DNA of 64,000 nt from Oscillospiraceae bacterium (GCA_018110825.1 JAGBCL010000105.1:124001-188000), one strand, 5' to 3'. Shown: positions 14,651 to 23,446, counted from the stretch's first letter. The notes: generated by a model not told the origin, from the letters alone. Numbers and translations are program-made.

Positions 14651-17554
14651 TTATTGTGTATCCATAGGATAATTTGTGTTGCAGAAATAGAAATCGGTAA
14701 AGCCAATATGTCCGAAAGCGGCACCTGTATTGAAAACAGCATATATTTTTACGACTTCCGCGCCTGTTATATCAATGTCATATTCACGGATATCCGTTTC
14801 ACCCTTATTGAAATTGTCAATAATAACTTCTTCACCGTCAATGACTGCCTTGAGCTGAATATTTCCGTCCGATGTGCTGCTGGTAAGCCGTCCGCAGCTG
14901 AAATGAAGCTTGTTGTATTTTCTGCCGCAGTTGAACACCATATATCCGCCGAATTCCATTTCCACACCAAGGTCATAATCCACCCCGGCAATTGAAAGCT
15001 TCTTGTCAAGATAGTTATTGTATTTATCACAATAGCTGTCTATTTCAAACGGCTCTATATCCTCCCAGATATATGCGGGATTAACATAAGGAACAGCTTC
15101 TTCAAGCTGAACGGCAGGCTTCTGATACAAGTTCTTGTTGTAGAAGTAGAAGTCTGTAATACCAAGACTTATGACATTGAGAGTTGAGGCAGGTGTATAA
15201 GCAGTAATACTTACCATTTCCGCACCGGTGATATCAATGTCATATTCAATCGGAGGCCCGTATTTTCCGGCTTCAAGATTATCGATAATCTGTCTCTCGC
15301 CGTCAAGCTCCACACACAAGTCAATGGCATTGTATTGTTCTCCGTCAAGCTTTCCGCAGACAAAATGCAGATTGGTATAATCAGAGCCTCTCATGCTGAA
15401 GGTAATTCGTGTTCCGTTGTAACGGTCTTCGCTGTCGCCGTCAAGCACCAGACCTTTGTCGTACTCCTTTTCAATCATTGTGAACGTAGGAATTACGCCG
15501 TTTTTATTCGGCTCACCGGTATAAGACCTGTAATCCTCGCCGCAGATGATTTTGATATCCTCATGCAAATCCGCCTTGTCAGCAGGTGCGCTGCTTGTAT
15601 AAACCGATGCAGGAGGAACAGTTCCGTCATCATAGAAATAGATATCTCCGAAACCGAATTTGCTTCCGTAGGCAAGGCTGAGAGTAATTTCGTTTACCCC
15701 CGTTACATCAATATTCACTTCTTCAGGAAGATGCACATAATCTGCATGATACAATATATCCTTTTCCTTGCCGTCAAGGTGGGCAACAACCTTTGTGTCA
15801 GAACCGGTAACATCATCAGTTTTACCGCAGATAAAGTGCATATTTGTATACTTGCCGTCAAGCTTATATGTAACCGAATTTACATATTTATTTATTGTAA
15901 AGCCTTCGGTATATTCAATTCCGCCCATACGGAAGCTTGATGCACCGCTTCCGTCGTAATATTTATAGTCATTGCTGTCACATTCAGGAACAAGCTTAAC
16001 ACCCTTGTCAGCATACGAGGTATAGGTGATTTTAAATTCCTTGTTTTCTTCTTTTGTAATTGTAACAATACCCGTGCTTTCCGTAACGGTATCATTTCCG
16101 ATTGCGGTGCCCGTCTTGTTTTCGGAAGTAGTCGGGTCGCCGTTTTCTGTTCCCAAAGGAATTGAGTCCTTGTTTGTCGTATCCAAAGGAATAGAGTCTT
16201 TTCTTGTTGTTTCCTGAGGGATAGCGTCCATGTTAGTCTCTCCCGACGGTTCTGTTACTGAAGCACGTGTAAATTCAGGTTCAGATTCTTCCCCCGTTTC
16301 TTTGTCATCACTGTCATAATAATCAGCATCTATCGATGCGGAAGAATCGTTTGATGAATTTCCGTCATCATCCGAGCCGTTCAAAGCAACAATGAGTCCG
16401 ACGGTCAATGCAATAATTGCAATCACAAGTATGCATACAAGCACAGCAACAAACTTGTTTGAAGATTTTTTGCTTTCCACAGTAACATTTTCAACACTCT
16501 GTTTTGCGTTTGCCGCAGGGGTGCTTTTGGGTTCAGTCGCAGGTGCAGGCACAGCAGGCTGACTTGCCGACGTGTCTGCCGCAGGTACAGCCGCAACAGC
16601 ATAGACCTGTTTCTTTGCACCGACATTAAGGAGTGCCTCTTTGAATTCTGTTGCCGATGCGTATCGTGCAGAAGGTTCATATTCAAGGGCTTTCAGCACA
16701 ACAGCCGCAAGCTCAGGGGTTGCATTTGCAGGCGGTTCAATTTTTTCACCGCTGAGTCTCCTTGAAACCGCTGTTTCAAGTGCACCGGGTCTTACAGGCA
16801 TACCTGCATCAAGAAACGGAGCTCTGTTGTTGTGAAGAATTCTGTAAAGCAGCATACCGAGGGAATATATATCAACCGATGCAGTGTATGAATCACCGTT
16901 GTAAACCTCAGGTGCAAGATAACCCATCGTGCCCTTTCTTGACATTGCAGATGTTCTGTCCTCAAGGTGCTTTGAAATATTGAAGTCACCAAGCTTGAAC
17001 TTTCCGAAAGAGGATACAAAAACGTTCTGCATTTTTATATCACGGTGAATAATGTTTGCCTTTGAGCAAAGTTCAAGTGCAGAGCATAAATCCGTACCGA
17101 TTTTCACAGCTTCAGTGCAAACAGTTTCCTTGTCCTTGCCTGAAATATTGTTTTCAATGTATTCGCCGAGATTCTGCAGCAGCTCCATTCTTATAAAGAT
17201 GTGATACTGCTTGCGGCCCTTTTCATCGCATTGCTCCATAACCTTGTAATCCTCAATGGAAACAATGTTGTCCGTACCCTTCAGCGAGTACATTATTTTT
17301 ATTTCGTTCAGACATTCGTCGGTAAGCTCCTTGAAGAAAGTTCCTGCCGATTCATCATCCAGTCCGTCTGCCTTTATTCCGTTATATTCGGAAAAATCCT
17401 TCGGGATATCAAGGATTTTAAGTGCCGCATAAAAATCCTTTCCCGTATCATTTCTGACAACCTTGTATACGTTTCCGAAAGAGCCTTCGCCGATTTTTTC
17501 GACAATCTCCCATTCGGGCCATACTTTTCTCAGTAAATTCATGCTGTTTTCCAT
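14651..17554 (-). CDS. Transmembrane Ser/Thr protein kinase with three NPCBM-like ectodomains
   Basis: This 967-residue kinase has an N-terminal catalytic domain (about 15-315): glycine loop IGEGSFGNVY (21-30), lysine 46, HRDIKMQN (170-177) and 'GTMGYLAPEV'. The metal-binding motif reads DFN (190-192) instead of DFG. A Pro/Ala-rich segment precedes one membrane helix (about 367-392). Outside lies an acidic Ser/Asp-rich linker, a repeat of the unit 'KDSIPLDTTN' (about 450-470), and three related domains of about 140 residues (from about 505, 655 and 805) with the pattern 'ITGAE.V.I.A......AFG.I...DFYFYN', which resembles NPCBM carbohydrate-binding modules rather than the PASTA repeats of PrkC. 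It likely senses a cell-wall or other glycan and signals inward. It is the last gene of an operon with a PP2C phosphatase. Confidence 0.9.
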   Translation of the reverse strand: MENSMNLLRKVWPEWEIVEKIGEGSFGNVYKVVRNDTGKDFYAALKILDIPKDFSEYNGIKADGLDDESAGTFFKELTDECLNEIKIMYSLKGTDNIVSIEDYKVMEQCDEKGRKQYHIFIRMELLQNLGEYIENNISGKDKETVCTEAVKIGTDLCSALELCSKANIIHRDIKMQNVFVSSFGKFKLGDFNISKHLEDRTSAMSRKGTMGYLAPEVYNGDSYTASVDIYSLGMLLYRILHNNRAPFLDAGMPVRPGALETAVSRRLSGEKIEPPANATPELAAVVLKALEYEPSARYASATEFKEALLNVGAKKQVYAVAAVPAADTSASQPAVPAPATEPKSTPAANAKQSVENVTVESKKSSNKFVAVLVCILVIAIIALTVGLIVALNGSDDDGNSSNDSSASIDADYYDSDDKETGEESEPEFTRASVTEPSGETNMDAIPQETTRKDSIPLDTTNKDSIPLGTENGDPTTSENKTGTAIGNDTVTESTGIVTITKEENKEFKITYTSYADKGVKLVPECDSNDYKYYDGSGASSFRMGGIEYTEGFTINKYVNSVTYKLDGKYTNMHFICGKTDDVTGSDTKVVAHLDGKEKDILYHADYVHLPEEVNIDVTGVNEITLSLAYGSKFGFGDIYFYDDGTVPPASVYTSSAPADKADLHEDIKIICGEDYRSYTGEPNKNGVIPTFTMIEKEYDKGLVLDGDSEDRYNGTRITFSMRGSDYTNLHFVCGKLDGEQYNAIDLCVELDGERQIIDNLEAGKYGPPIEYDIDITGAEMVSITAYTPASTLNVISLGITDFYFYNKNLYQKPAVQLEEAVPYVNPAYIWEDIEPFEIDSYCDKYNNYLDKKLSIAGVDYDLGVEMEFGGYMVFNCGRKYNKLHFSCGRLTSSTSDGNIQLKAVIDGEEVIIDNFNKGETDIREYDIDITGAEVVKIYAVFNTGAAFGHIGFTDFYFCNTNYPMDTQ

Positions 17555-17577
17555 TTTACCGATTGTTCCCCCCGTAG

Positions 17578-18729
17578 TTATATATCGCCGCTGTCCTCAT
17601 AGGACTTCGACCAGACCTCTGCAAAGGTTATCAGCGGGTCTGTTGTCATCATGCACATAGCAATAAAGTTTTCGTATGGATTAGCCGCATAAAGCTCACT
17701 CATGTGACATTTCCGAAGCAGCTTGTTTGTATCATCAATAAAGCTGTAGTAATCCTGCTTTATATTTCTTGCACAGTCCGTAATAAGTTGTTTGTTGGCA
17801 TGAACAAAGAAATTAAGAGTAATAATGTCGAATCTTTCAGGCAGCATAACGTGCTTTTCGATATCACCTATGCGTTTTCTGTTCAGACGCTTGCTGCCGA
17901 AAACATCATTCAGTTCTGAATCGGACGCAGGCGGAAGATTCCCTTGTGCCGTTCTGAAAATTCCTATGTAAAGCTGACGCTCAACAGCCCGTGCATTTCC
18001 GCTGCCGCTTCCGTCAAGTATCCCCGCAATCAGTTTTGCCTGCTCGTAAAGCTGTGAAAAAACAGCGTATGCCGTTCTGTTTTTCATTGAGTATTTTCCG
18101 TAACCCGAAAGGAATTCCATCAGTTCTTCACGGCTTGAAATACGAAGTGCCCTGCCTTTAAGTTCAGTGGTTTTCCCTGCGTAATCCGATTCGGACGATT
18201 GTTCAGATGCTGCCGTGTCCATCGCCTCGAATTCATCTGTAATTTTCTTCATCTCACGAAATCCAAGCAGGTTTCTGTAGCAGAACCAGTAAATTATTTC
18301 ATACGGATTCTTAAAATCAAAATCACTGTCTCCCGCCGCATTTACCAGCATCTTTGAAACCTCGTCAACGGTCATGCCGAGTCCGAAGCCAAGCAGAAAA
18401 ACAGTTCCCCTTGTTACACGCTTCTGAGAAAGCCAGTTTGCCGCAGCAGCCGAAAGCTTTGTTGAAGAACCGTGCATCGATGACGGAACATTATTCATTT
18501 CGAACATGCTGATGATATGCCCGCGGTAATCGGGACTGTGACCGCTTTCTTCACCGTAAAGGCTTGTGTAAATATACCTTTTAAGATATTCCCCGAAATT
18601 GACAGGACGGATTTTGTTTTGCAGACATTCGTAGATATAGTTTGCATCCTTGCAGGAAAAATCTTCTTTTTCAATAAGGTCGTAGAATTCGTTTTCCGCC
18701 CTCATTGTAAAATCAAATTCGTTGTCCAT
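17578..18729 (-). CDS. Protein of unknown function between PP2C and kinase
   Basis: The ATG at 18729 lies 5 bases inside the junction with the PP2C stop codon, giving 383 residues beginning MDNEFDFTMRAENEF. It has no signal peptide and no membrane segment. It is probably mostly helical; the stretches 'FLLGFGLGMTVDEVSKML' and 'PYEIIYWFCYRNLLGFREMKKI' look like a conserved helical core, and a Ser/Glu-rich segment (about 178-200) separates two halves. I do not recognise a family. Its place between phosphatase and kinase suggests it is a substrate, scaffold or regulator of that signalling pair. Confidence 0.8.
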   Translation of the reverse strand: MDNEFDFTMRAENEFYDLIEKEDFSCKDANYIYECLQNKIRPVNFGEYLKRYIYTSLYGEESGHSPDYRGHIISMFEMNNVPSSMHGSSTKLSAAAANWLSQKRVTRGTVFLLGFGLGMTVDEVSKMLVNAAGDSDFDFKNPYEIIYWFCYRNLLGFREMKKITDEFEAMDTAASEQSSESDYAGKTTELKGRALRISSREELMEFLSGYGKYSMKNRTAYAVFSQLYEQAKLIAGILDGSGSGNARAVERQLYIGIFRTAQGNLPPASDSELNDVFGSKRLNRKRIGDIEKHVMLPERFDIITLNFFVHANKQLITDCARNIKQDYYSFIDDTNKLLRKCHMSELYAANPYENFIAMCMMTTDPLITFAEVWSKSYEDSGDI

Positions 18730-18733
18730 TCCA

Positions 18734-19468
18734 TTAACCCCATTCAAGCAAAATAATCGTGATATTGTCCCTGCCGCCGTTAAGAAGTGCCTCGTCAGCA
18801 AGTTTTCTGCACTTATCCAGAGTAACGCAGTTTTCCGAAAGAATTTCCGTTATCCTTTTCTCGCTGACCATGTCAGTGAGACCGTCGCTGCATATAAGCA
18901 CCTGTACATTCTGTTCCGCTACAGCTGAACAGAAATGCGGTTCCACAACCAGTTCCTCATAAGGAATTCCTGCATATTGTGTAAGTGCTCTTTTCCCATT
19001 GTGGAGAATCGTATGTTCAACAGACAGCTGATTGAGTCCTGACTTGAAATAGTAAATCCTGCTGTCGCCGAGATTTGAAGCATATATCCTGTCATCTGCC
19101 GCAACAACTGCCGACGCAGTTGAACCGCATACGTAAAGCTTGTTTTCTTTGGTGTAATCGCAAACCTTATCATTCATTTCAGTAAATACATCTATTATTT
19201 CCGCAGGCATTTCAAAAACGCGGTCTGAATTTTCCAGCAAATATTCCGAACAGATTTTTGAAGCCGCCTTTCCGTCACTTCCTCCGCCAATTCCGTCAAA
19301 AACAGCAAAAACGCCTCTTTCGCAGTTCCCCTGAATAAAGATTTCTTCATTCTTTGATGTACCTGAGCAAATGTCATTACCGCTGAAACCTGCATACATA
19401 AAGCAGTCCTGATTTTCGTTTCTGATATTGCCAGTCAGCGAAATGCATGCGTAACATATTCTGCCCAT
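18734..19468 (-). CDS. PP2C-family Ser/Thr protein phosphatase
   Basis: This 244-residue cytosolic phosphatase starts at the ATG at 19468, 9 bases after GGAG; the in-frame ATG at 19477 directly abuts that site. Metal-binding and fold motifs are present: 'RNENQDCF', 'FAVFDGIGGGSDG', 'GSTASAVV', 'NLGDSRIYY', 'LICSDGLTDMV' and 'GGRDNITIILL'. It would oppose the kinase encoded two genes downstream. It is the first gene of a three-gene operon and follows two promoters. Confidence 0.92.
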   Translation of the reverse strand: MGRICYACISLTGNIRNENQDCFMYAGFSGNDICSGTSKNEEIFIQGNCERGVFAVFDGIGGGSDGKAASKICSEYLLENSDRVFEMPAEIIDVFTEMNDKVCDYTKENKLYVCGSTASAVVAADDRIYASNLGDSRIYYFKSGLNQLSVEHTILHNGKRALTQYAGIPYEELVVEPHFCSAVAEQNVQVLICSDGLTDMVSEKRITEILSENCVTLDKCRKLADEALLNGGRDNITIILLEWG

Positions 19469-19499
19469 TAAAATCATCTCCGTTTCAAGGTCTGAACAA

Positions 19500-19542
19500 A
19501 TTATACCACTTCAAATCAACAAGCCGTAACCATCATTTTACA
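19500..19542 (-). promoter_or_regulatory. Promoter of the PP2C-kinase operon with shared element, copy C
   Basis: GTAAAATGATGGTTAC (19541-19526), 20 bases, then TATAAT (19505-19500) on the minus strand. Compared with copies A and B only three central bases differ, and the GTAA-N8-TTAC dyad is kept. Confidence 0.65.
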
Positions 19543-19550
19543 CAAATCAA

Positions 19551-19579
19551 AGTATACCATATTTCCGTGCTTATTACAA
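19551..19579 (-). promoter_or_regulatory. Second, upstream promoter of the PP2C-kinase operon
   Basis: TTGTAA (19579-19574), 17 bases, TATACT (19556-19551) on the minus strand. The sequence around the -10 (AAAGTATACCATAT on the plus strand) is identical to that of the NrdD-like gene promoter. Confidence 0.5.
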
Positions 19580-19607
19580 CACATGTCAACGAATTCAGAA
19601 AATAAAA

Positions 19608-19635
19608 AACTTCCCCATAAGATAATGGGGAAGTT
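19608..19635. terminator. Hairpin at the left edge of the accessory region
   Basis: AACTTCCCCAT pairs perfectly with ATGGGGAAGTT around 6 bases. A-rich sequence before it would give a U-tract only for minus-strand transcripts, so it could end transcription arriving from the accessory region. Confidence 0.6.
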
Positions 19636-19637
19636 CC

Positions 19638-19835
19638 TTGTCATATATGGTTATGACCTTTGATGGTCGAGGTGAAATGCGACGTGGAGAATACGCATTT
19701 TCAGACGGGGAGGAAGTACGGTTAAATAAACTTGCCATCGACCCACAAAGTCCTGAAGCAGCTTGGATTACTGAGGATTTTATGATGATTGTTTCGGCTG
19801 CGGGAAGAGGGTGGGTGAAAGAAGTTGAGCAGTAA
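19638..19835 (+). CDS. Possible small protein or gene remnant, 65 residues
   Basis: A frame opening at TTG 19638 (or ATG 19647/19653) encodes an acidic peptide with the segments 'FDGRGEMRRGEYAFSDGEE', 'AIDPQSPEAAWITEDFMM' and 'GRGWVKEVEQ'. Codon use looks coding, and the composition matches neither the A+T-rich right side nor random sequence. No good ribosome binding site precedes it, so it may be a 5'-truncated chromosomal gene left at the edge of the inserted region. I do not recognise the family. Confidence 0.35.
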   Translation: MSYMVMTFDGRGEMRRGEYAFSDGEEVRLNKLAIDPQSPEAAWITEDFMMIVSAAGRGWVKEVEQ

Positions 19836-19950
19836 ACTGTATATACAAAACCCAACTGCCATGCGAGCATGATAGCTTTGCAGCATTATGTATAAAGAAG
19901 CTTTGAGAATGATGAAATAAAAACACCTATGGCGGAGTATGAATATAAAA

Positions 19951-19981
19951 TGGTAACTACAGGTAAAATATGTAGTTACCA
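19951..19981. terminator. Terminator at the end of the NA37/membrane-protein genes
   Basis: TGGTAACTACA pairs perfectly with TGTAGTTACCA around 9 bases. T-rich on both outer sides, it lies 30 bases past the stop codon of the membrane protein at 20011. Confidence 0.85.
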
Positions 19982-20010
19982 TTTTGTTATTTACTAACTT
20001 GTTTATGTAA

Positions 20011-21531
20011 TTATTTGGCTAGATAATCTTTATAAAATTGTTGAACTTTAGAAATCAACCAGCATATTACTCCACTATTTTCCGTAAATAGTTCAATGAT
20101 AATAATGCAAGAGATAAGTATTATTCCCCAAACAAATGACCATGTTATCATACTCCTTTTTACATTATTGTATATTTTACTTATATCAATAACGCATAAT
20201 GATTCTTCTATTTCTTTATCAGATAATACATTTTTATAATTGTTCTCTATTAATGTAAAACTTTGTAATATTTTTTTAGTTTTATATCTTGCTTCAGCAA
20301 AACAAAGAATAAGGTAAACAAATGACCCTATTAATACTATTTCAATAATATACAACGTATCTTTAGTAAATACATCATTCCATTTTTGAGTTGTGCCTAT
20401 TTTAGTTATAACGACTGTAAATAAAAACCCAAATATTGCTATCAAATTTCCTTTAAATTTATTGAGTATTAAAGTTGAATAGTCACCAATTTGTGCAACT
20501 ATATCACGTATAAACGTTGATAGCTCTTTTTTTAAATTCAAATATTGATTAACGTTATCTTTTAGATATAAATTATAATTTGATTGTATAGAAGAGATTG
20601 TTCCATCATCAACTTCTAGCAGATTAGAATATTTACAATGTAAACTTATTATATTACGAACAATTATAAGTTTGTCTATTGAATTACCATCAGTATATGA
20701 CCAATTATATATTTTAAATACGCTATTATTATATTCTATTTCATTAATCTGATAATTAAAACTTAAATTTCGTTGACCTGATATTTGAACCATTAATTTA
20801 TTTTCATCAAGTGTAGCTAAAGTTGATATATAGCAAATTGACAAAATAGTAACTATTTTAGAAAAAATTAAAGTGAATGGATTATTTTTGCAGTTTGTAA
20901 TTATAAAAAAATCTTCTGGTATAAGTTTTATATTATTACTACTGTTAAAATAAGATGATGTATGACAAAGTGTCATTCTTTCCATTCTATTGAAGCAATT
21001 ATTGTTTTGCATTATGTCAATTTTGTGTGAAAATGTCATTGACCTTGTACACCAATAAATATCTTCATCCATAACTTCAAACACCAAATGTTCAAGATCA
21101 TTTAAGAGTCTACTTATAATATCCATGAATTTATAAAGACTGTTGTTGAGCATATCAGCACAAAAAGATTGATAATTATAAATTGACATCCTTCCATTAA
21201 TAATATTTTTTTCTATTTGAATTTTAATAGTTAATAAATCAGAGGGGTCTAAATAGTTCGAAAAACTTAAATACTTATCATTGTCTAAAGGAACATTGGT
21301 TTTCCAATTTAATTCATTATCATCTGGATCAACGATAGAAATAGAAAAAATATCTCTATAATTAATTTGTTTTGTCACTTCAACAAATGTTTTAAAATCT
21401 GGCAATAAATCCACTTGGGTTTTAAAGGTAATTGTACATATTTTAACTCGTTCAGAAATGTTTATTGTATTTGTTGGAACTTTAAAAACGTTTGATATGT
21501 ATCTGTGTATATTCAATTGACTCAACCCCAA
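20011..21531 (-). CDS. Membrane protein with large soluble N-terminal region, candidate defence partner
   Basis: A 506-residue protein; a TTG at 21531 gives the longest supported start, but no strong ribosome binding site decides it. About 360 soluble residues precede three membrane segments at about 365-385, 398-420 and 462-486. Codons are strongly A+T-rich compared with the chromosome on either side. The stop codon of the NA37-like gene is only 6 bases upstream, so the two are co-transcribed. I recognise no domain. A cytosolic sensor or recognition part coupled to a membrane end is the layout of many membrane-acting abortive-infection effectors, which makes such a role possible but unproven. 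Confidence 0.75.
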   Translation of the reverse strand: MGLSQLNIHRYISNVFKVPTNTINISERVKICTITFKTQVDLLPDFKTFVEVTKQINYRDIFSISIVDPDDNELNWKTNVPLDNDKYLSFSNYLDPSDLLTIKIQIEKNIINGRMSIYNYQSFCADMLNNSLYKFMDIISRLLNDLEHLVFEVMDEDIYWCTRSMTFSHKIDIMQNNNCFNRMERMTLCHTSSYFNSSNNIKLIPEDFFIITNCKNNPFTLIFSKIVTILSICYISTLATLDENKLMVQISGQRNLSFNYQINEIEYNNSVFKIYNWSYTDGNSIDKLIIVRNIISLHCKYSNLLEVDDGTISSIQSNYNLYLKDNVNQYLNLKKELSTFIRDIVAQIGDYSTLILNKFKGNLIAIFGFLFTVVITKIGTTQKWNDVFTKDTLYIIEIVLIGSFVYLILCFAEARYKTKKILQSFTLIENNYKNVLSDKEIEESLCVIDISKIYNNVKRSMITWSFVWGIILISCIIIIELFTENSGVICWLISKVQQFYKDYLAK

Positions 21532-21537
21532 TTATAC

Positions 21538-22566
21538 TCATTTAAAACTATTAAATGTTTCATTATCATCCGTTAATATATTAATGTATCTTTTGCCGTC
21601 TTCATCTTGGTGTGCAGTTATTATCTCTTTTATATTATCATGACTTTTTAGTAATTTGAGTTGTATACCACTATATACATTATATACTTTTTTAATTCGT
21701 GCTGTCAAGGTTTGTGGAGCAGAGTTGAATTGTAAATCAAATTTTTTATTTTCAGGTAATTCTACTATCTTTTGGGTAACTTTTTTAAGCACATCTTTAG
21801 TCATATCTTGAGGAACATACTGTCCAAGAACTTTGTCAACCATTTCAACAAAATCTATATGGTCATGATTCCTAAAATAAGAAATAAATGCATTTCTAAT
21901 AATTAGATTGTCACCTGGATAATCATTTTTTATGTTTCTGTTTAAGACTTTATCTATTTCTGTAAATGCTCTTAATGTGTTTGTTTCATCTGTTTGCAAT
22001 TCTATCATTTCCAAAAATTCTTTACTCCAATATTGTGCTTTGTTGTCAACATAAATTTTTGCGTTGTATTCTTCAAGTCCTGTATCTGGCAAATCAATTA
22101 AACAAGTTTTCCAAATGGTTTTTTTACTTTTGGAAAAGCCTGTCTTGAAACTGAAATCCATGTCATCTACGAACTCACTATGTTCAACCTTTGCAAGTAA
22201 ATATAGATAGGTTTCTGTTTCATCATTAAATAACAATGATTGTATTAGACTGCCTTTCTTTACGCTTATATTCATTTTTTCAATTTTTTCTTGAATATTA
22301 ACTTCTTTCATCAATAATCTATTAGCAATAATTTTACTTTTTTCAGAAAAAATTTCTTGACTATCTTTATATGTTAAAATGTTTTGCACACAAGTGATTA
22401 CTTCTGTTGAATTAGAAGAAGTCTTATATTCTCTTATCCTATTATTTTCACTTATATAACCAATTAGTTCAATAACAAAGTTATTAAAAGTTTCAGGAAT
22501 ATCCCTATTACTTACAATTTGATTTTCATAATCAATGATATTAATAGACCTGCTGATTATTTCCAT
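21538..22566 (-). CDS. Nucleoid-associated protein NA37 (NdpA/YejK)-like
   Basis: The ATG at 22566 follows AAAGGAAG, giving 342 residues. The order of features resembles the 37-kDa nucleoid-associated family: an N-terminal region ending 'FVIELIGYIS', then 'NISVKKGSLIQSLLFNDE', 'YLYLLAKVEHSEFVDD', and a C-terminal 'YFRNHDHIDFVEMVD..GQYVP' region. Family assignment is by this resemblance and is not certain. NdpA-type proteins bind nucleic acid, and homologues occur in mobile and defence islands. It sits between a 39-residue membrane peptide gene and the membrane protein at 20011. Confidence 0.6.
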   Translation of the reverse strand: MEIISRSINIIDYENQIVSNRDIPETFNNFVIELIGYISENNRIREYKTSSNSTEVITCVQNILTYKDSQEIFSEKSKIIANRLLMKEVNIQEKIEKMNISVKKGSLIQSLLFNDETETYLYLLAKVEHSEFVDDMDFSFKTGFSKSKKTIWKTCLIDLPDTGLEEYNAKIYVDNKAQYWSKEFLEMIELQTDETNTLRAFTEIDKVLNRNIKNDYPGDNLIIRNAFISYFRNHDHIDFVEMVDKVLGQYVPQDMTKDVLKKVTQKIVELPENKKFDLQFNSAPQTLTARIKKVYNVYSGIQLKLLKSHDNIKEIITAHQDEDGKRYINILTDDNETFNSFK

Positions 22567-22685
22567 GGTTTTACTTCCTTTCATTTTGGATTAAAATATA
22601 GTTTGTATTTACTACTATAATCTTATTAAAACACTTATTGGTGATAATCTGAGATTATTATTTGTTCGACCTTCTCTTAATATCA

Positions 22686-22805
22686 TTATACAATATAACA
22701 ATCAACAAACATCTGTACAATTGATATTGCCCCAAACACCATAGATGCAAGCAGAGTGAATCGTGAACATATGTGTTTTAGATTATTCTTAATCCTTTTT
22801 ATCAT
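22686..22805 (-). CDS. 39-residue membrane peptide
   Basis: The ATG at 22805 is preceded at 6-7 bases by GAGG (AAAGAGGATGTAT) and runs to TAA at 22686. The product has a basic start (MIKRIKNNLKHICSR) and a single hydrophobic helix (FTLLASMVFGAISIVQMFV), ending DCYIV. This layout is shared by small membrane regulators and by type I toxin peptides. It is 120 bases upstream of the NA37-like gene on the same strand, so it may belong to that module. No family is recognised and expression is inferred only from the ribosome binding site. Confidence 0.5.
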   Translation of the reverse strand: MIKRIKNNLKHICSRFTLLASMVFGAISIVQMFVDCYIV

Positions 22806-23151
22806 ATACATCCTCTTTTCATATAATTATTAAGGAATCAATTAAATTACACAATATTTATATAATAAATTGAATTAACAACACATTAAAGAAATTATTG
22901 CTGTTATGCATTCTCAAAATAAGATTACTATATAAAAATCAAGCTTCAAAAATTCATATATATTTAATTAACGATACCCATTTATCCGACAAATCTCAAC
23001 ATATATTCGATAAAAGGCATAAAAATCAGAATAAAATTACTCTTATGTGTAGATACAATTATTCAATATAATATCAATAACGATACATTTCCTCATTACT
23101 CTACAAGTAAAGCACCCATATTTTCAAGTAAAGCAAATATATTTATAAAAC

Positions 23152-23192
23152 AAACAGTCATTACAGACAAAATAAATCTGTAATGACCGTTT
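23152..23192. terminator. Long hairpin, probable bidirectional terminator
   Basis: A 16-base arm starting AAACAGTCATTACAGA pairs with TCTGTAATGACCGTTT with one mismatch; the loop is 9 bases. It may end transcription from the gene at 23479 on the minus strand. Confidence 0.6.
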
Positions 23193-23308
23193 GCTATTGA
23201 TATTATAAGTTCACGCCATTGCGCAAAATGTAGCTGAAGCAGCCTGAAATGTACCATTTAATTCCATTTACCGTTATTAACCTACCAAAGATTTCTTTAT
23301 TCGTCAAT

Positions 23309-23446
23309 AAATTTGGCACGACCTGCGAGTTTTAGGCACGAAAACAAAAAGGTGCAACAATGAACCGACCTCCCATTCGTTAGATTTTTGGTATAGCTTT
23401 TGGGAGGCGTATCACGATTTCACCTTTTTGAAACGTACCAAATTTT
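23309..23446. repeat. Nested inverted-repeat element, possible structured RNA or small mobile element
   Basis: Three complementary arm pairs are nested: AAATTTGG.ACG (23309-23320) with CGT.CCAAATTT (23434-23445); CAAAAAGGTG (23345-23354) with CACCTTTTTG (23421-23430), perfect; and CCTCCCA (23369-23375) with TGGGAGG (23401-23407), perfect. A GGCACGA heptamer occurs twice on the left arm (23315, 23335). There is no open frame of note. The order of stems would fold into one long interrupted hairpin. It could be a non-coding RNA, a MITE-like insertion or part of an att region; I cannot decide. Confidence 0.5.

Noticed and set aside
17536..17560. CGGTAAAATG at the kinase start as another copy of the shared element
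   Set aside because: Only the first 10 bases match, the GTTAC half is missing and it includes the start codon.
19951..19981. GGTAAAATATGTAGTTAC on the plus strand as a fourth copy of the shared promoter element
   Set aside because: It is part of a perfect terminator hairpin, has different spacing inside the dyad and no -10 box at the right distance.
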